Positions 52,313 through 60,183 of a stretch of 64,000 bases of DNA are shown here, piece by piece. Every line of letters starts with the position of its first letter. The stretch's first letter is position 1. This stretch comes from JBGAJN01 sp044224905. Lineage in GTDB: Bacteria; Verrucomicrobiota; Verrucomicrobiia; Limisphaerales; JBGAJN01. A model generated the notes under the pieces. That model had not been told where the DNA came from and searched no databases. It was given only the letters and a program-made list of their open reading frames with translations. The DNA is taken from assembly GCA_044224905.1 (NCBI GenBank), contig JBGAJN010000002.1, positions 1,550,001 through 1,614,000 of the forward strand, read 5' to 3'. Made by a program: the position numbers and the translations under genes.

Positions 52313-54715
52313 TCACTTAGCCGGAGGGCGCGGCCACTGGAGGTGTTTCTGAAGGAATTCAAAGGTTCCTTGCGCGTGGATGGTGTGCGGACCGTTGAAG
52401 TATTCGATCTCGGTGCGATCGGCGATCCCGAGTTGCGTATAAAAGCGGCGGACCTTCGCGAATTCATAGCTCACCCATTCATCGACGCCCACACCGTCGT
52501 TGTGGCCGCGTTCGACCATGAAAGGGCGGGGCGCGATCAGGGCGGCCATCTCGGCGTAGTTGTATGTATGGCCGAGATCCCATTCGAAGATCTCGTACTC
52601 GTGCGTGTAAAGGTAGCTGCTCGGATAATCTGTCGCCGCGTTCTTCCGCACCCACTCATTGAAATCGCCGGAGCAAATGCTCAAACAGTAGCGATCTTGC
52701 AGGGCAGGGAGGCGCATGGCGGATTTTCCACCGTAGCTCAGCCCGTAAAAACCAATCCGTTGCGGATCAACGAACGGTTGCGTCTCGAGCCAATCGAGGA
52801 TGCGCGCGTGCTGCGAATTGATCGTGGAGAAAAGGTGTTTACCCAGCACCCACGACTTCCGCTGAAGCATGCGGAACGCATCCTGTCCGCGATACGGATT
52901 GTGCGGGGAGAAGGTGATGAAGCCGCGTTCGGCCAGTCGTGTCGCGAAGCCGCGGTAGTAATTTATGGCGCGACTCTTTGGGTCCGTAGTAATGCAATCT
53001 TCGGGCAATCCTTCGAGTCCGTGCTGGCAGACCACTACGGGACGGCGTTCTCCTGGCTTGATGTCTTTCGGGACGAGCAAGACGCCCCAAGCGAACACAT
53101 CCGGAAAAACATCCAACTGCACATCCCATGCTGTGAACGGCGCGGAGACATCGACTAGCGGTTGGTTGCTTGAACTGAGCGCCCGTCGCGTGCGCGGATT
53201 CAACGGAAGAGGACTGTTCGTCCATTTGCCGATCACATCGGCGTCGAATTGCTGGCGGAGTTTCGGCACCGCTTCCTGCCACGCCGCGGCGTTGGGAGCT
53301 CGGTTCGCGTTCCAGAAATTGGTTGCCCGAGTGTGTTCGCAATCGCGCACGAGCCGTTGTGTGAAATCTTCGAGTTCCTTCACTGCGCGATGCTGGCGAT
53401 CTTTCGGAATCAACATCGAACCACGTGCATCAATGCTGGGAGTTGGTTCGGGTAATTTCGTATCTTTAACGCCTAGCGCACGGAGAAATTCGCTTAGCGC
53501 TTTGGTCGAACCCGGGCTTACGGCCATTCCTTCTGATCCGTAAACGAGTTGGATGCTATCGCCGAATTTGCCCGCGAGCTGTTTCGCCCGATCCACTTCG
53601 CCTTCGACGCTGGCGAACTCTGGCATTGTAATCTTGCCAGGCGCCGCGATGGCTCGGCGCTTGTCCGTCGCCGCTGGCGCCCCTTCGACTTTCGGCACGC
53701 GACTATACTCAATGATTAGCGGTCGCGGCGCAACGAGGCTGGCGATTTCAGCATCACCGAATTCCTTGAGCAACGACCACACGGCGCGATCGCCGGGCTC
53801 GCTCCAAATTGATTGGCGCGAATCAAAATATCCGCTGACGAGGGTGGCGCGAATGCGCGGATCGAGTGCCGCCGCGTACAGCGCAAGCAGTCCACCCTCA
53901 CCGTATCCAGCAACGCCAAGCGGAGCTCGGCCGATGTCGAGCTCTTTGCTTCCGATCGTGGTGATGCCTGTGCGCGAGCTGAAGAAATCTACGGCGGCGA
54001 GAATCTTCTGCACCTCGTAGCCTGCTGTGGTGCGGCCGACTTCGAACGCCATGCGCCAGATCCATTCGCGATGAGGGAGATTCGTCCAGCGATTCAGCGC
54101 CGCGCTGCCGGAGAATGTGTTTTCCCGACTTAGCAGCACCGGGATGAGCACGCGACAACCTACTTCCGCGAGGCGCGAAGCAAATCGGCTCGCCGGTTCG
54201 ATGCCGTCCGTGAGTGAGCAAAGCGCCTCGGGAAATTGATCCGCGTCCGGCAAGGCGATCACATTCGCGATGGCGTTCGCGCGTGGTTCAAGGAGCAGTC
54301 CTTCGCCGTGAACGCCTTCGAACACCGGCCAGCGGACGCGATAGATCGTGAAGGTGGAAGTGCCCAGAAGAGCCGGAGTGGATGTGCCGCTGATGATGTC
54401 CAGTTCGCTTACGGGCAAGCGCGCGTCGACAGCACCGATGATTTTGCGGAAGTGTTCTCGATTTACGGCGATGGATTTTTCGTAAGCTGCGGCGGACGAA
54501 AAATCTCGTTTCCAAAACTGCGAGCGTGCGGCGACTGAGTCTTGAATTTCCCGGTCGAGAAACTTGTTGATGCCCGCGACCATCTGCGCTGACAAATCGC
54601 CCGTGAGCGTGAGGGGCTGCGTGTTGGGCAGGGGGCTGGTTTCCTGAGCGTGGCCGAACGATGTGAGGAGCGCGGTCAACAGGCAGGCGAGTCCGGAAAA
54701 TTTTCGGGCATGCAT
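52313..54715 (-). CDS. Exported protein with two alpha/beta-hydrolase domains, N-terminal one degenerate
   Basis: 800 residues with a signal peptide (about 1-23, ending SFGHA). The first hydrolase half (about 70-390) has GVAGYGEGGLLALYAAAL, where the nucleophile position of GxSxG is Gly (or shifted to Glu), so it is probably inactive. The second (about 480-800) has RIGFYGLSYGGKSAMRLPAL with Ser intact, ERGHNDGVGVDEW (acid) and NGPHTIHAQG (His). It resembles acetyl-xylan-esterase/dienelactone-hydrolase-like exported enzymes, likely acting on an ester of a carbohydrate. It is transcribed alone. Confidence 0.85.
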   Translation of the reverse strand: MHARKFSGLACLLTALLTSFGHAQETSPLPNTQPLTLTGDLSAQMVAGINKFLDREIQDSVAARSQFWKRDFSSAAAYEKSIAVNREHFRKIIGAVDARLPVSELDIISGTSTPALLGTSTFTIYRVRWPVFEGVHGEGLLLEPRANAIANVIALPDADQFPEALCSLTDGIEPASRFASRLAEVGCRVLIPVLLSRENTFSGSAALNRWTNLPHREWIWRMAFEVGRTTAGYEVQKILAAVDFFSSRTGITTIGSKELDIGRAPLGVAGYGEGGLLALYAAALDPRIRATLVSGYFDSRQSIWSEPGDRAVWSLLKEFGDAEIASLVAPRPLIIEYSRVPKVEGAPAATDKRRAIAAPGKITMPEFASVEGEVDRAKQLAGKFGDSIQLVYGSEGMAVSPGSTKALSEFLRALGVKDTKLPEPTPSIDARGSMLIPKDRQHRAVKELEDFTQRLVRDCEHTRATNFWNANRAPNAAAWQEAVPKLRQQFDADVIGKWTNSPLPLNPRTRRALSSSNQPLVDVSAPFTAWDVQLDVFPDVFAWGVLLVPKDIKPGERRPVVVCQHGLEGLPEDCITTDPKSRAINYYRGFATRLAERGFITFSPHNPYRGQDAFRMLQRKSWVLGKHLFSTINSQHARILDWLETQPFVDPQRIGFYGLSYGGKSAMRLPALQDRYCLSICSGDFNEWVRKNAATDYPSSYLYTHEYEIFEWDLGHTYNYAEMAALIAPRPFMVERGHNDGVGVDEWVSYEFAKVRRFYTQLGIADRTEIEYFNGPHTIHAQGTFEFLQKHLQWPRPPAK

Positions 54716-54882
54716 GGCTCAGCCGATCAAACAGGAGGCGGGTGCCGGTGTCGAGTCGCTTGTCCGTCGTAACTAGTCGAAGTGCTCACGGCTGTGGAGG
54801 AGCAGTGAAAAGTGGCAGGGGAGAACCGATGAAAGCTCAAAAGTTATTTGACATATCAATAGTCTTCCATCAAGCTATCGGC

Positions 54883-54901
54883 ATTCGTTGATTCAACGAA
54901 T
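54883..54901. repeat. 19-base palindrome just upstream of the riboswitch
   Basis: ATTCGTTGA-T-TCAACGAAT, nine perfectly symmetric bases on each side, ending at the first base of the riboswitch P1 helix. A TTGACA at 54848 lies upstream but has no clear -10. It could be a regulator site or an RNA hairpin 5' of the aptamer. Confidence 0.5.
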
Positions 54902-55019
54902 CTCATTGCGAGTGGTCGAGGGTCTGGCCCGATGACACCACGGCAACCGGTTGGAGAGCGTCTCCAATGTCCAGGTGCCAATTCCAGCTCGGACGCGGGT
55001 GCGGCCGGGGAAGATGAGA
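54901..55019 (+). promoter_or_regulatory. SAM-I riboswitch aptamer (S-box)
   Basis: The core matches the SAM-I consensus: CGAGGGTCTGGCCCGATGACACC, then CGGCAACCGG, then AGGTGCCAATTCCAGC and GGAAGATGAG (each given in parts). P1 is TCTCAT (54901-54906) with ATGAGA (55014-55019). SAM-I aptamers normally sit in front of methionine, cysteine or SAM genes and turn them off when SAM is abundant. Here it stands before a threonine-synthase-like gene. Confidence 0.95.
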
Positions 55020-55065
55020 AGAGCGCAAGTATTTTACCTCTTCTCGTCCCGGGAAGGGGTTTTTT
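55013..55065 (+). terminator. Riboswitch expression platform: terminator with alternative antiterminator
   Basis: Terminator: ACCTCTTCT (55036-55044) with GGAAGGGGT (55052-55060), followed by TTTTTT. Antiterminator: GATGAGAAGAG (55013-55023), which includes the 3' strand of P1, pairs over 11 positions with CTCTTCTCGTC (55038-55048). The two are exclusive, so SAM binding (P1 formed) should cause termination and low SAM should allow read-through. Confidence 0.9.
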
Positions 55066-55098
55066 ATTGCCCCAATGAGAACGCAGCTACGGAATGTT

Positions 55099-56361
55099 AT
55101 GGAACAGACGACGAACTTCATGAAGGCGCTCAAGTGCCGCGAGTGCGGCCGTGAGTATCCACTCGAAGCCACCCACGTGTGCGAATTCGACTTCGGTCCC
55201 CTCGAAGTCGCTTACGATTACGACCGCATCAAAAAAGCGATGACGCGCTCAGCCATCGAGAGCCGTCCACAAACGATGTGGCGTTACCGCGAGTTGCTGC
55301 CGATCGTGGGCGAACCCACCGTCGGTCGAGAAGTCGGCTTCACTCCACTCATCAAAGCAGACCGGCTCGCGAAACGCCTCGGCATCCGCGAACTGTGGGT
55401 GAAAAACGACGCGGTGAATTATCCGACGCTGTCTTTCAAGGATCGCGTCGTCAGCGTCGCGTTGAGCCGCTCGCGTGAACTGGGTTTCAAAACCGTCGCG
55501 TGCGCTTCGACCGGCAACCTTGCGAACTCCGTCGCTGCGAACGCTGCGGCCGCCGGCCTCGAAGCTTACGTTTTCATTCCCGCCGATCTCGAACAGGGCA
55601 AAGTGCTCAACTCGCTCGTTTACGGTGCGAACGTCATCGGCATCAAAGGTCACTATGACGAAGTGAACCGTCTCTGCGCGGAAATCGCCGGCAAGTACGG
55701 CTGGGCTTTCGTGAATGTAAACATGCGCCCTTACTACGCCGAAGGCAGCAAGAGCATGGGCTTTGAAATCGCCGAACAACTCGGCTGGCGCGTGCCGCAA
55801 CACACCGTCGTCCCGATGGCGTCCGGCTCATTGCTGACCAAGATTCACAAGTCGTATCAGGAATTCACCAAGCTTGGTCTGATTCCCGAGGCGAAATGGA
55901 AAGTTCACGGTGCGCAGGCGACCGGTTGCTCGCCGATCAGCGTCGCGCAAAAGGCGGGCTTGGACTTCTTCAAGCCGGTCAAGCCGAACACCATTGCCAA
56001 GTCACTCGCGATCGGCACTCCCGCCGACGGCTTCTACTCGCTTCGCGTGATGAAGGAAACGGGCGGCCACGCGGACGACGTCACCGATGACGAAATCCGC
56101 GAGGGCATCCGGTTGCTCGCCGAGTGCGAAGGCATCTTTGCCGAAACTGCTGGCGGCGTGACCGTGGGCGTGGCTAAGAAACTCATTGCTGCTGGAAAGA
56201 TTCCGGCCGAAGATTCCGCCGTGCTTTGCATCACCGGCAATGGATTGAAAACACTCGACGCCGTCGTTGGCCACTGCGGCCAGACGCGCGAGATCAAGCC
56301 GAGCCTTCGCGAGTTTGAAGGTTTGTTGCATGACGATAAGAAACTAACTGCTCAACATTGA
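55099..56361 (+). CDS. Threonine-synthase-like PLP enzyme under SAM control
   Basis: 420 residues from the ATG at 55099 (GGAA 6-9 bases upstream); an ATG at 55075 is possible but sits almost on the terminator. An N-terminal zinc-ribbon (LKCRECGREYPLEATHVCEF) precedes a fold-type II PLP domain with the Schiff-base Lys in LSFKDRVV and CASTGNLANSVA. Unlike classical ThrC, the PLP phosphate loop GNAGN is ASGSL (VPMASGSLLTK), and the C-terminal EPAS is AETAGG. It is annotated here as threonine-synthase-like; its place before a sulfur carrier under a SAM switch suggests it may use O-phosphohomoserine to make homocysteine. Confidence 0.85.
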   Translation: MEQTTNFMKALKCRECGREYPLEATHVCEFDFGPLEVAYDYDRIKKAMTRSAIESRPQTMWRYRELLPIVGEPTVGREVGFTPLIKADRLAKRLGIRELWVKNDAVNYPTLSFKDRVVSVALSRSRELGFKTVACASTGNLANSVAANAAAAGLEAYVFIPADLEQGKVLNSLVYGANVIGIKGHYDEVNRLCAEIAGKYGWAFVNVNMRPYYAEGSKSMGFEIAEQLGWRVPQHTVVPMASGSLLTKIHKSYQEFTKLGLIPEAKWKVHGAQATGCSPISVAQKAGLDFFKPVKPNTIAKSLAIGTPADGFYSLRVMKETGGHADDVTDDEIREGIRLLAECEGIFAETAGGVTVGVAKKLIAAGKIPAEDSAVLCITGNGLKTLDAVVGHCGQTREIKPSLREFEGLLHDDKKLTAQH

Positions 56362-56362
56362 T

Positions 56363-56638
56363 ATGCCTGCCAAAGTCAGAATTCCCACGCCCTTGCGCAA
56401 GTTGACCAACAACGAAGAGTTGGTTGATGTGACCTCGAACACGATTGGTGGCGCGATCGCCGAATTGCAAAGCCGCTTCCCCGGCATCCAGGAACGCCTC
56501 GTTGACGAATCCGGCGCGGTGCGTCGCTTCGTGAACGTGTATGTGAACGAGGAAGACATCCGTTTTCTCGACAACCTCAAGACGCCGCTCAAAGACGGCG
56601 ACGAGATCAGCATCATTCCCGCAATCGCGGGCGGTTAA
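56363..56638 (+). CDS. ThiS/MoaD-family sulfur carrier protein
   Basis: 91 residues, beta-grasp fold: VRIPTPLRKLTNNEELVDV, then IAELQSRFPGIQERLVDE, and the C-terminal DGDEISIIPAIAGG. The exposed C-terminal Gly-Gly is ready for thiocarboxylation without proteolysis, unlike HcyS or CysO-type carriers that need processing. It starts one base after the PLP enzyme stop. It should hand sulfur to a partner enzyme after activation by a MoeB/ThiF-type E1, not seen in the window. Confidence 0.93.
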   Translation: MPAKVRIPTPLRKLTNNEELVDVTSNTIGGAIAELQSRFPGIQERLVDESGAVRRFVNVYVNEEDIRFLDNLKTPLKDGDEISIIPAIAGG

Positions 56639-56639
56639 T

Positions 56640-56930
56640 ATGGCGACCAAAAAGAAACCCGCGAAAAAAGTCGCAGCCAAAGGCGGAAAGCAGCAGACGC
56701 GTTTCTGGCTGATGTATCCGCCCAAGCTGATCACGCGGCCGGTCGTGTGGGAGCTGGGTCACAAGTTCAAAGTCATCACCAACGTCCGCCAGGCGAGCGT
56801 GACCGACGAGATCGGCATCGTTTGCCTTGAGCTGATTGGCGAGCGCGCCGAGATCAAAGCGGCGGTCAAATGGCTCGAAAGCGCCGGCGTGCGGGTCGAA
56901 CCGGTTGAGATCAATGTGATCGAAAGCTGA
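56640..56930 (+). CDS. NIL-domain protein
   Basis: 96 residues. A Lys-rich N-terminal tail (about 1-20) is followed by a NIL domain: TRFWLMYPPKLITRPVVWEL, then TDEIGIVCLELIG and the C-terminal VEPVEINVIES. NIL domains occur at the C terminus of methionine ABC transporter ATPases (MetN) and in proteins of homocysteine formation. It starts one base after the sulfur carrier stop, completing a three-gene unit that ends in a terminator. Confidence 0.88.
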   Translation: MATKKKPAKKVAAKGGKQQTRFWLMYPPKLITRPVVWELGHKFKVITNVRQASVTDEIGIVCLELIGERAEIKAAVKWLESAGVRVEPVEINVIES

Positions 56931-56966
56931 TCGGTTTTTCATCGCCCTATTTTGACGTTTTCACGA

Positions 56967-56989
56967 GACGGCCTCCGGGCCGTCTTTTT
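56967..56989 (+). terminator. Rho-independent terminator of the sulfur-carrier operon
   Basis: GACGGCC (56967-56973), loop TCCG, GGCCGTC (56978-56984), then TTTTTG. It lies 37 bases after the NIL gene. Confidence 0.9.
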
Positions 56990-57053
56990 GTTTGTCACCA
57001 AACCACCCTCGTTAACGTCACCTTGTATGTGGCAATTGGGCAATTTTCATGGC

Positions 57054-57082
57054 TTGACCCCTTGGGCAGTGGGGTTTATACA
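57054..57082 (+). promoter_or_regulatory. Strong predicted sigma-70 promoter of the HU-like gene
   Basis: TTGACC (57054-57059), 17-base spacer, TATACA (57077-57082): five of six and four to five of six consensus bases with ideal spacing. The leader to the ATG at 57147 is about 58 bases and ends with a good AGGAG Shine-Dalgarno. Confidence 0.8.
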
Positions 57083-57146
57083 AGGTTAAAGCGAAGCAGC
57101 AGCGGTGCGCCGGTTTATCTCCATCCACCTCTAACCAGGAGTTCAT

Positions 57147-57482
57147 ATGACGAAGCGTGAGTTGGTCATCCGCATTAGTAATGAAACAGGTATCGTTCAG
57201 CAGCAGGTTCTGGACGTTATTCAGAAAACTCTCGACTATATTTCCGAGGCCGTTACGAGCGGAGACACAGTTGAGTTGCGGAATTTTGGCGTTTTCGAAG
57301 TCGCCATTCGCAAAGCGCGTGTCGGTCGCAATCCCAACCGCCCCGAAACCGACGTGCACATTCCGCCGCGCGCTGTCGTGCGCTTCAAGCCCGGCAAGGA
57401 AATGCGCGCCGCCGTCATCAAGCTGACGCCGCCTGCTTCAGCGCCGAAGCCACCGACGCCTCCCGCGCCGCCAGCACCTTAA
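57147..57482 (+). CDS. HU/IHF-family DNA-binding protein with Pro-rich tail
   Basis: 111 residues. MTKRELVIRISNETGIVQQQ, then VELRNFGVFEVAIRKARVGRNPNRPET (outline, about 46-72) with the DNA-intercalating Pro region, and AVVRFKPGKEMRAAV match HU/IHF. The last 17 residues are almost only Pro and Ala (PPASAPKPPTPPAPPAP) and are not part of the normal fold. It should bend or compact DNA as a dimer. It has its own strong promoter. Confidence 0.95.
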   Translation: MTKRELVIRISNETGIVQQQVLDVIQKTLDYISEAVTSGDTVELRNFGVFEVAIRKARVGRNPNRPETDVHIPPRAVVRFKPGKEMRAAVIKLTPPASAPKPPTPPAPPAP

Positions 57483-57618
57483 TCGGTCCCGACTAATTTC
57501 AACGCGCCTGCTCGGATTTCCGGCGGGCGCGTTTCGTTTTGGTGAAGTGCTGCGTGGTGTGGCTCAAGATTGAGCGTTGCTTCCGTGGCGCATTTGCCGT
57601 TTTACTCTTCGCTTTCGT

Positions 57619-58881
57619 ATGGAACGACTGCCTGGATTTCGGGACTTTTACCCTGAGCCGCTGCCCCATAAAGATCTGTGGAGCGCGGACGCACGTAACT
57701 ACATCTTCGACAACTGGCGCGAGACTGCGCGCCGTTACGGCTTTCGCGAATACGACGGCCCGCCGCTCGAACCGCTGGAATTGTTCACCCTCAAGAGCGG
57801 CGATGAGATCGTCGGCCAGCTCTACAATTTCACCGACAAGGGCGATCGCGCGGTGGCTTTGCGGCCCGAGATGACGCCGACGCTTGCGCGCATGGTGTCC
57901 GCGCACGAGCGCAATTACAAAAAGCCCATCAAGTGGTTCGCGCTGCCGCAACTGTTCCGCTACGAACGTCAGCAGAAGGGCCGCCTGCGCGAACACTTCC
58001 AGTTCAACTGCGACATTTTCGGCGACAACGATCCGACTGCCGACGCCGAGTTGATTGCGTTGCTCATCGATACGCTGCGTTCGTTAAAATTGACGTCGGA
58101 TGATTTTGTCATCCGTCTCAGCAGCCGCAACGCGTGGCAGGATTTTTTCAGCCAACGCTGCGCCGATGCGAGCAAGGCCTACGACTTCTATCAGGTGATC
58201 GACAAGATCGAGCGCGAAGATCCCGCCGTCAGTCAGGCCAAACTCGCCGCGCTGGGCTTCTCGCTCGACGAAGTGAAAAACTTCATCACGGAAGCGCGCC
58301 CCACTGTGGAACTTTCCACCGTCATCGATAACCTTTCCGCGCGTGGCCTCGCCGACTTCGTGAAGATCGACTACAACGTCATTCGCGGCCTTGCGTATTA
58401 CACGGGCGTCGTCTTCGAAGCGTTCGACAAGAAGGGTGAGTTCCGCGCCATCGCGGGCGGGGGACGTTACAACAACCTCGTGAAACTCATCAGCGCCGGC
58501 AAAGTGGATCTGCCCGGGCTCGGTTTCGGCATGGGCGACGTCGTGCTGCTGGAACTCCTCAAGTCCCGCGGACTCCTCCCAAAGTTCGACAGCGGCGTTG
58601 ATGTGTTCGTGCTGATCGAAGATGAGACCCTGCGTCCCGACTCGCTCAAGCTCGTGCAACAACTGCGCGACGCCGGCTCCGTCGTGGAATATTCTTGGTC
58701 GCCCATCAAGCCGGACAAACAGTTCAAGCGCGCCATGGAATTGTCCGCTCGTTGCACCGCGCGCGTGGAGAAATCCGCGACCGGCGAACTTTCCGTGCGC
58801 GTAAGGAACCTGAAATCTCGGGAAGAGAAGCTGGCCACGTTCGCCGACGCTGCGTCTGCGGTGACCGTGACTCGTCCTTAG
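57619..58881 (+). CDS. hisS: Histidine-tRNA ligase
   Basis: 420 residues from the ATG at 57619 (MERLPGFRDFYPEPLP); an upstream in-frame start adds 14 unrelated residues. Class II motif 2 FRYERQQKGRLREHFQFN, the histidine-site GLAYYTGVVFEAFD, and motif 3 LPGLGFGMGDVVLLELL are present, and the C-terminal anticodon-binding domain starts near residue 325. It charges tRNA-His with histidine. It is not in an operon with aspS, a common arrangement elsewhere. Confidence 0.95.
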   Translation: MERLPGFRDFYPEPLPHKDLWSADARNYIFDNWRETARRYGFREYDGPPLEPLELFTLKSGDEIVGQLYNFTDKGDRAVALRPEMTPTLARMVSAHERNYKKPIKWFALPQLFRYERQQKGRLREHFQFNCDIFGDNDPTADAELIALLIDTLRSLKLTSDDFVIRLSSRNAWQDFFSQRCADASKAYDFYQVIDKIEREDPAVSQAKLAALGFSLDEVKNFITEARPTVELSTVIDNLSARGLADFVKIDYNVIRGLAYYTGVVFEAFDKKGEFRAIAGGGRYNNLVKLISAGKVDLPGLGFGMGDVVLLELLKSRGLLPKFDSGVDVFVLIEDETLRPDSLKLVQQLRDAGSVVEYSWSPIKPDKQFKRAMELSARCTARVEKSATGELSVRVRNLKSREEKLATFADAASAVTVTRP

Positions 58882-58899
58882 CGCTTGGGTGAGGTCGGC

Positions 58900-59232
58900 T
58901 TAAATTCCCAGGTTCGATAGCGCCGTCGCAATCCGATTAACCACATCGACGAGCTTGGGATGAGATTGCTCGAAGCCGTCCACCGAAGATTTCAATCCAG
59001 CCAGTGACGCGTCGAGAAGTTGAGGTTGCTTCCGTTCGCGGGTGGCTTCGTGAGCGGAAACGTCGGTGAAGCCGGCGATGCTGCGTGCTTGTTCAGCATC
59101 GGACTGGGAGAGGCTGGCAACCTCAGCCTTCAGATCGGCGAGCAGGGTCAACAACTCGCGTCGGTTTGCGTCGGGCAGAGTCCCGGCATCGCGAATCTTG
59201 GCTTCGATCTGTCCCAACGTTTCTTTGATCAT
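58900..59232 (-). CDS. DUF4404 family protein
   Basis: 110 residues from the ATG at 59232; a TTG six codons upstream is inside a terminator-like hairpin. Long helices (MIKETLGQIEAKIRDAG, ANRRELLTLLADLKAEVASL) and the C-terminal HPKLVDVVNRIATALSNLGI match the small DUF4404 proteins of proteobacteria and PVC bacteria. All-alpha, soluble, function unknown. It converges on hisS, with an 18-base gap between the two stops. Confidence 0.8.
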   Translation of the reverse strand: MIKETLGQIEAKIRDAGTLPDANRRELLTLLADLKAEVASLSQSDAEQARSIAGFTDVSAHEATRERKQPQLLDASLAGLKSSVDGFEQSHPKLVDVVNRIATALSNLGI

Positions 59233-59243
59233 AAAATAATAGA

Positions 59244-59270
59244 GCCCCAACGGAGCAATTCCGCCGGGGC
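59244..59270 (-). terminator. Terminator-like hairpin after the AsmA-like gene
   Basis: In the minus-strand RNA GCCCCGGCGGA pairs with TCCGTTGGGGC through two G-T pairs, around ATTGC, followed by TCTATTATTTTA. On the plus strand those two pairs become A-C mismatches, so the structure is meant for the minus-strand transcript. Confidence 0.7.
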
Positions 59271-59281
59271 CACAGAAAAGG

Positions 59282-60031
59282 TCATTTCTTCTTGAACAGG
59301 TCGCCGATGCCTTTGGTGGCTTTGTTTAGACTGTCGGTCGCACCTTTGGCGGCGTCGCCAGCAGCTCCCGTTGCGCTCTTCGCAACAGCGCTGAGGGCTT
59401 CTGAAATTACTTCGTTGAACGCCTTCGTCATGAGATCTCCAGCGGTGATGCCTTCGGGGCCTTGGCCGAGATTGGTGAAATGAATGTCGGGAATCGGCAC
59501 AGTGATGCTCTTGCCGAGAATGACAGCGTTCACCTTCGCGCCGCTGATGAGGAAGTCATCGACCTGGAGTTTTTTGCTCGCGCTCTTGTCGCCTTTGTCG
59601 GCGCTGCCTTCGCCTTTCTTCCCGCCACCTGCACCCGTGAATTCTTGAATGTTTTTCTGAATCTTCGTGAGATTGTTTTCGGACAGCCCTCCTTCGAGCG
59701 TGATCTCCGGGCTGCGAACTTCGACCGATTTGATCACGATCTTGTCCGAGAGCACGGAGCCGGGCACCACGGCAAGGCTGACTTTGCCGACCTTGATGGC
59801 CGAGTCGGTCTTGTAGCCTTCGGGATTGCCGACGACCAATCCGGACATGCCGCCTGATCCGCCCAACATGGAGAGACTGGCGCTGTCGAGCTTGATGGGC
59901 ACTTTGGCGACCTTCGGTCCGACCGTTTCGACACCGGTCTTAATGATGGAGCCGATGAAAAACGACGCGACGAATACCGCGACGACGAGCAGGACGAGCA
60001 AAACTACGACTATCTTAATGAGTTTTTTCAT
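59282..60031 (-). CDS. AsmA-like membrane-anchored protein
   Basis: 249 residues. One N-terminal membrane helix (about 3-28, LIKIVVVLLVLLVVAVFVAS) then a periplasmic beta-rich region similar to the start of AsmA/DUF748 proteins: VGKVSLAVVPGSVLSDKIVIKSVEVRSPEITLE (outline, about 80-113). A Gly/Lys/Ser segment (GAGGGKKGEGSADKGDKSAS) follows near 132-152. The C-terminal 60 residues are Ala-rich and helical. AsmA-type proteins are linked to outer-membrane lipid transport; that role here is inference. Confidence 0.75.
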   Translation of the reverse strand: MKKLIKIVVVLLVLLVVAVFVASFFIGSIIKTGVETVGPKVAKVPIKLDSASLSMLGGSGGMSGLVVGNPEGYKTDSAIKVGKVSLAVVPGSVLSDKIVIKSVEVRSPEITLEGGLSENNLTKIQKNIQEFTGAGGGKKGEGSADKGDKSASKKLQVDDFLISGAKVNAVILGKSITVPIPDIHFTNLGQGPEGITAGDLMTKAFNEVISEALSAVAKSATGAAGDAAKGATDSLNKATKGIGDLFKKK

Positions 60032-60183
60032 AAACGTTGAACAGTTGCCTATTTGAGCTGCGCGGCCGCACTGCTGCGGCTTATTTGTAGCTTAGGCAGC
60101 CGGTCCGGCTTTGTAAAGTTGCACCTCTGATGTGAGAAACTGTTCGCTAGAGCGACTCCTTTTCCATTAGGCCCCAAGCGGTC

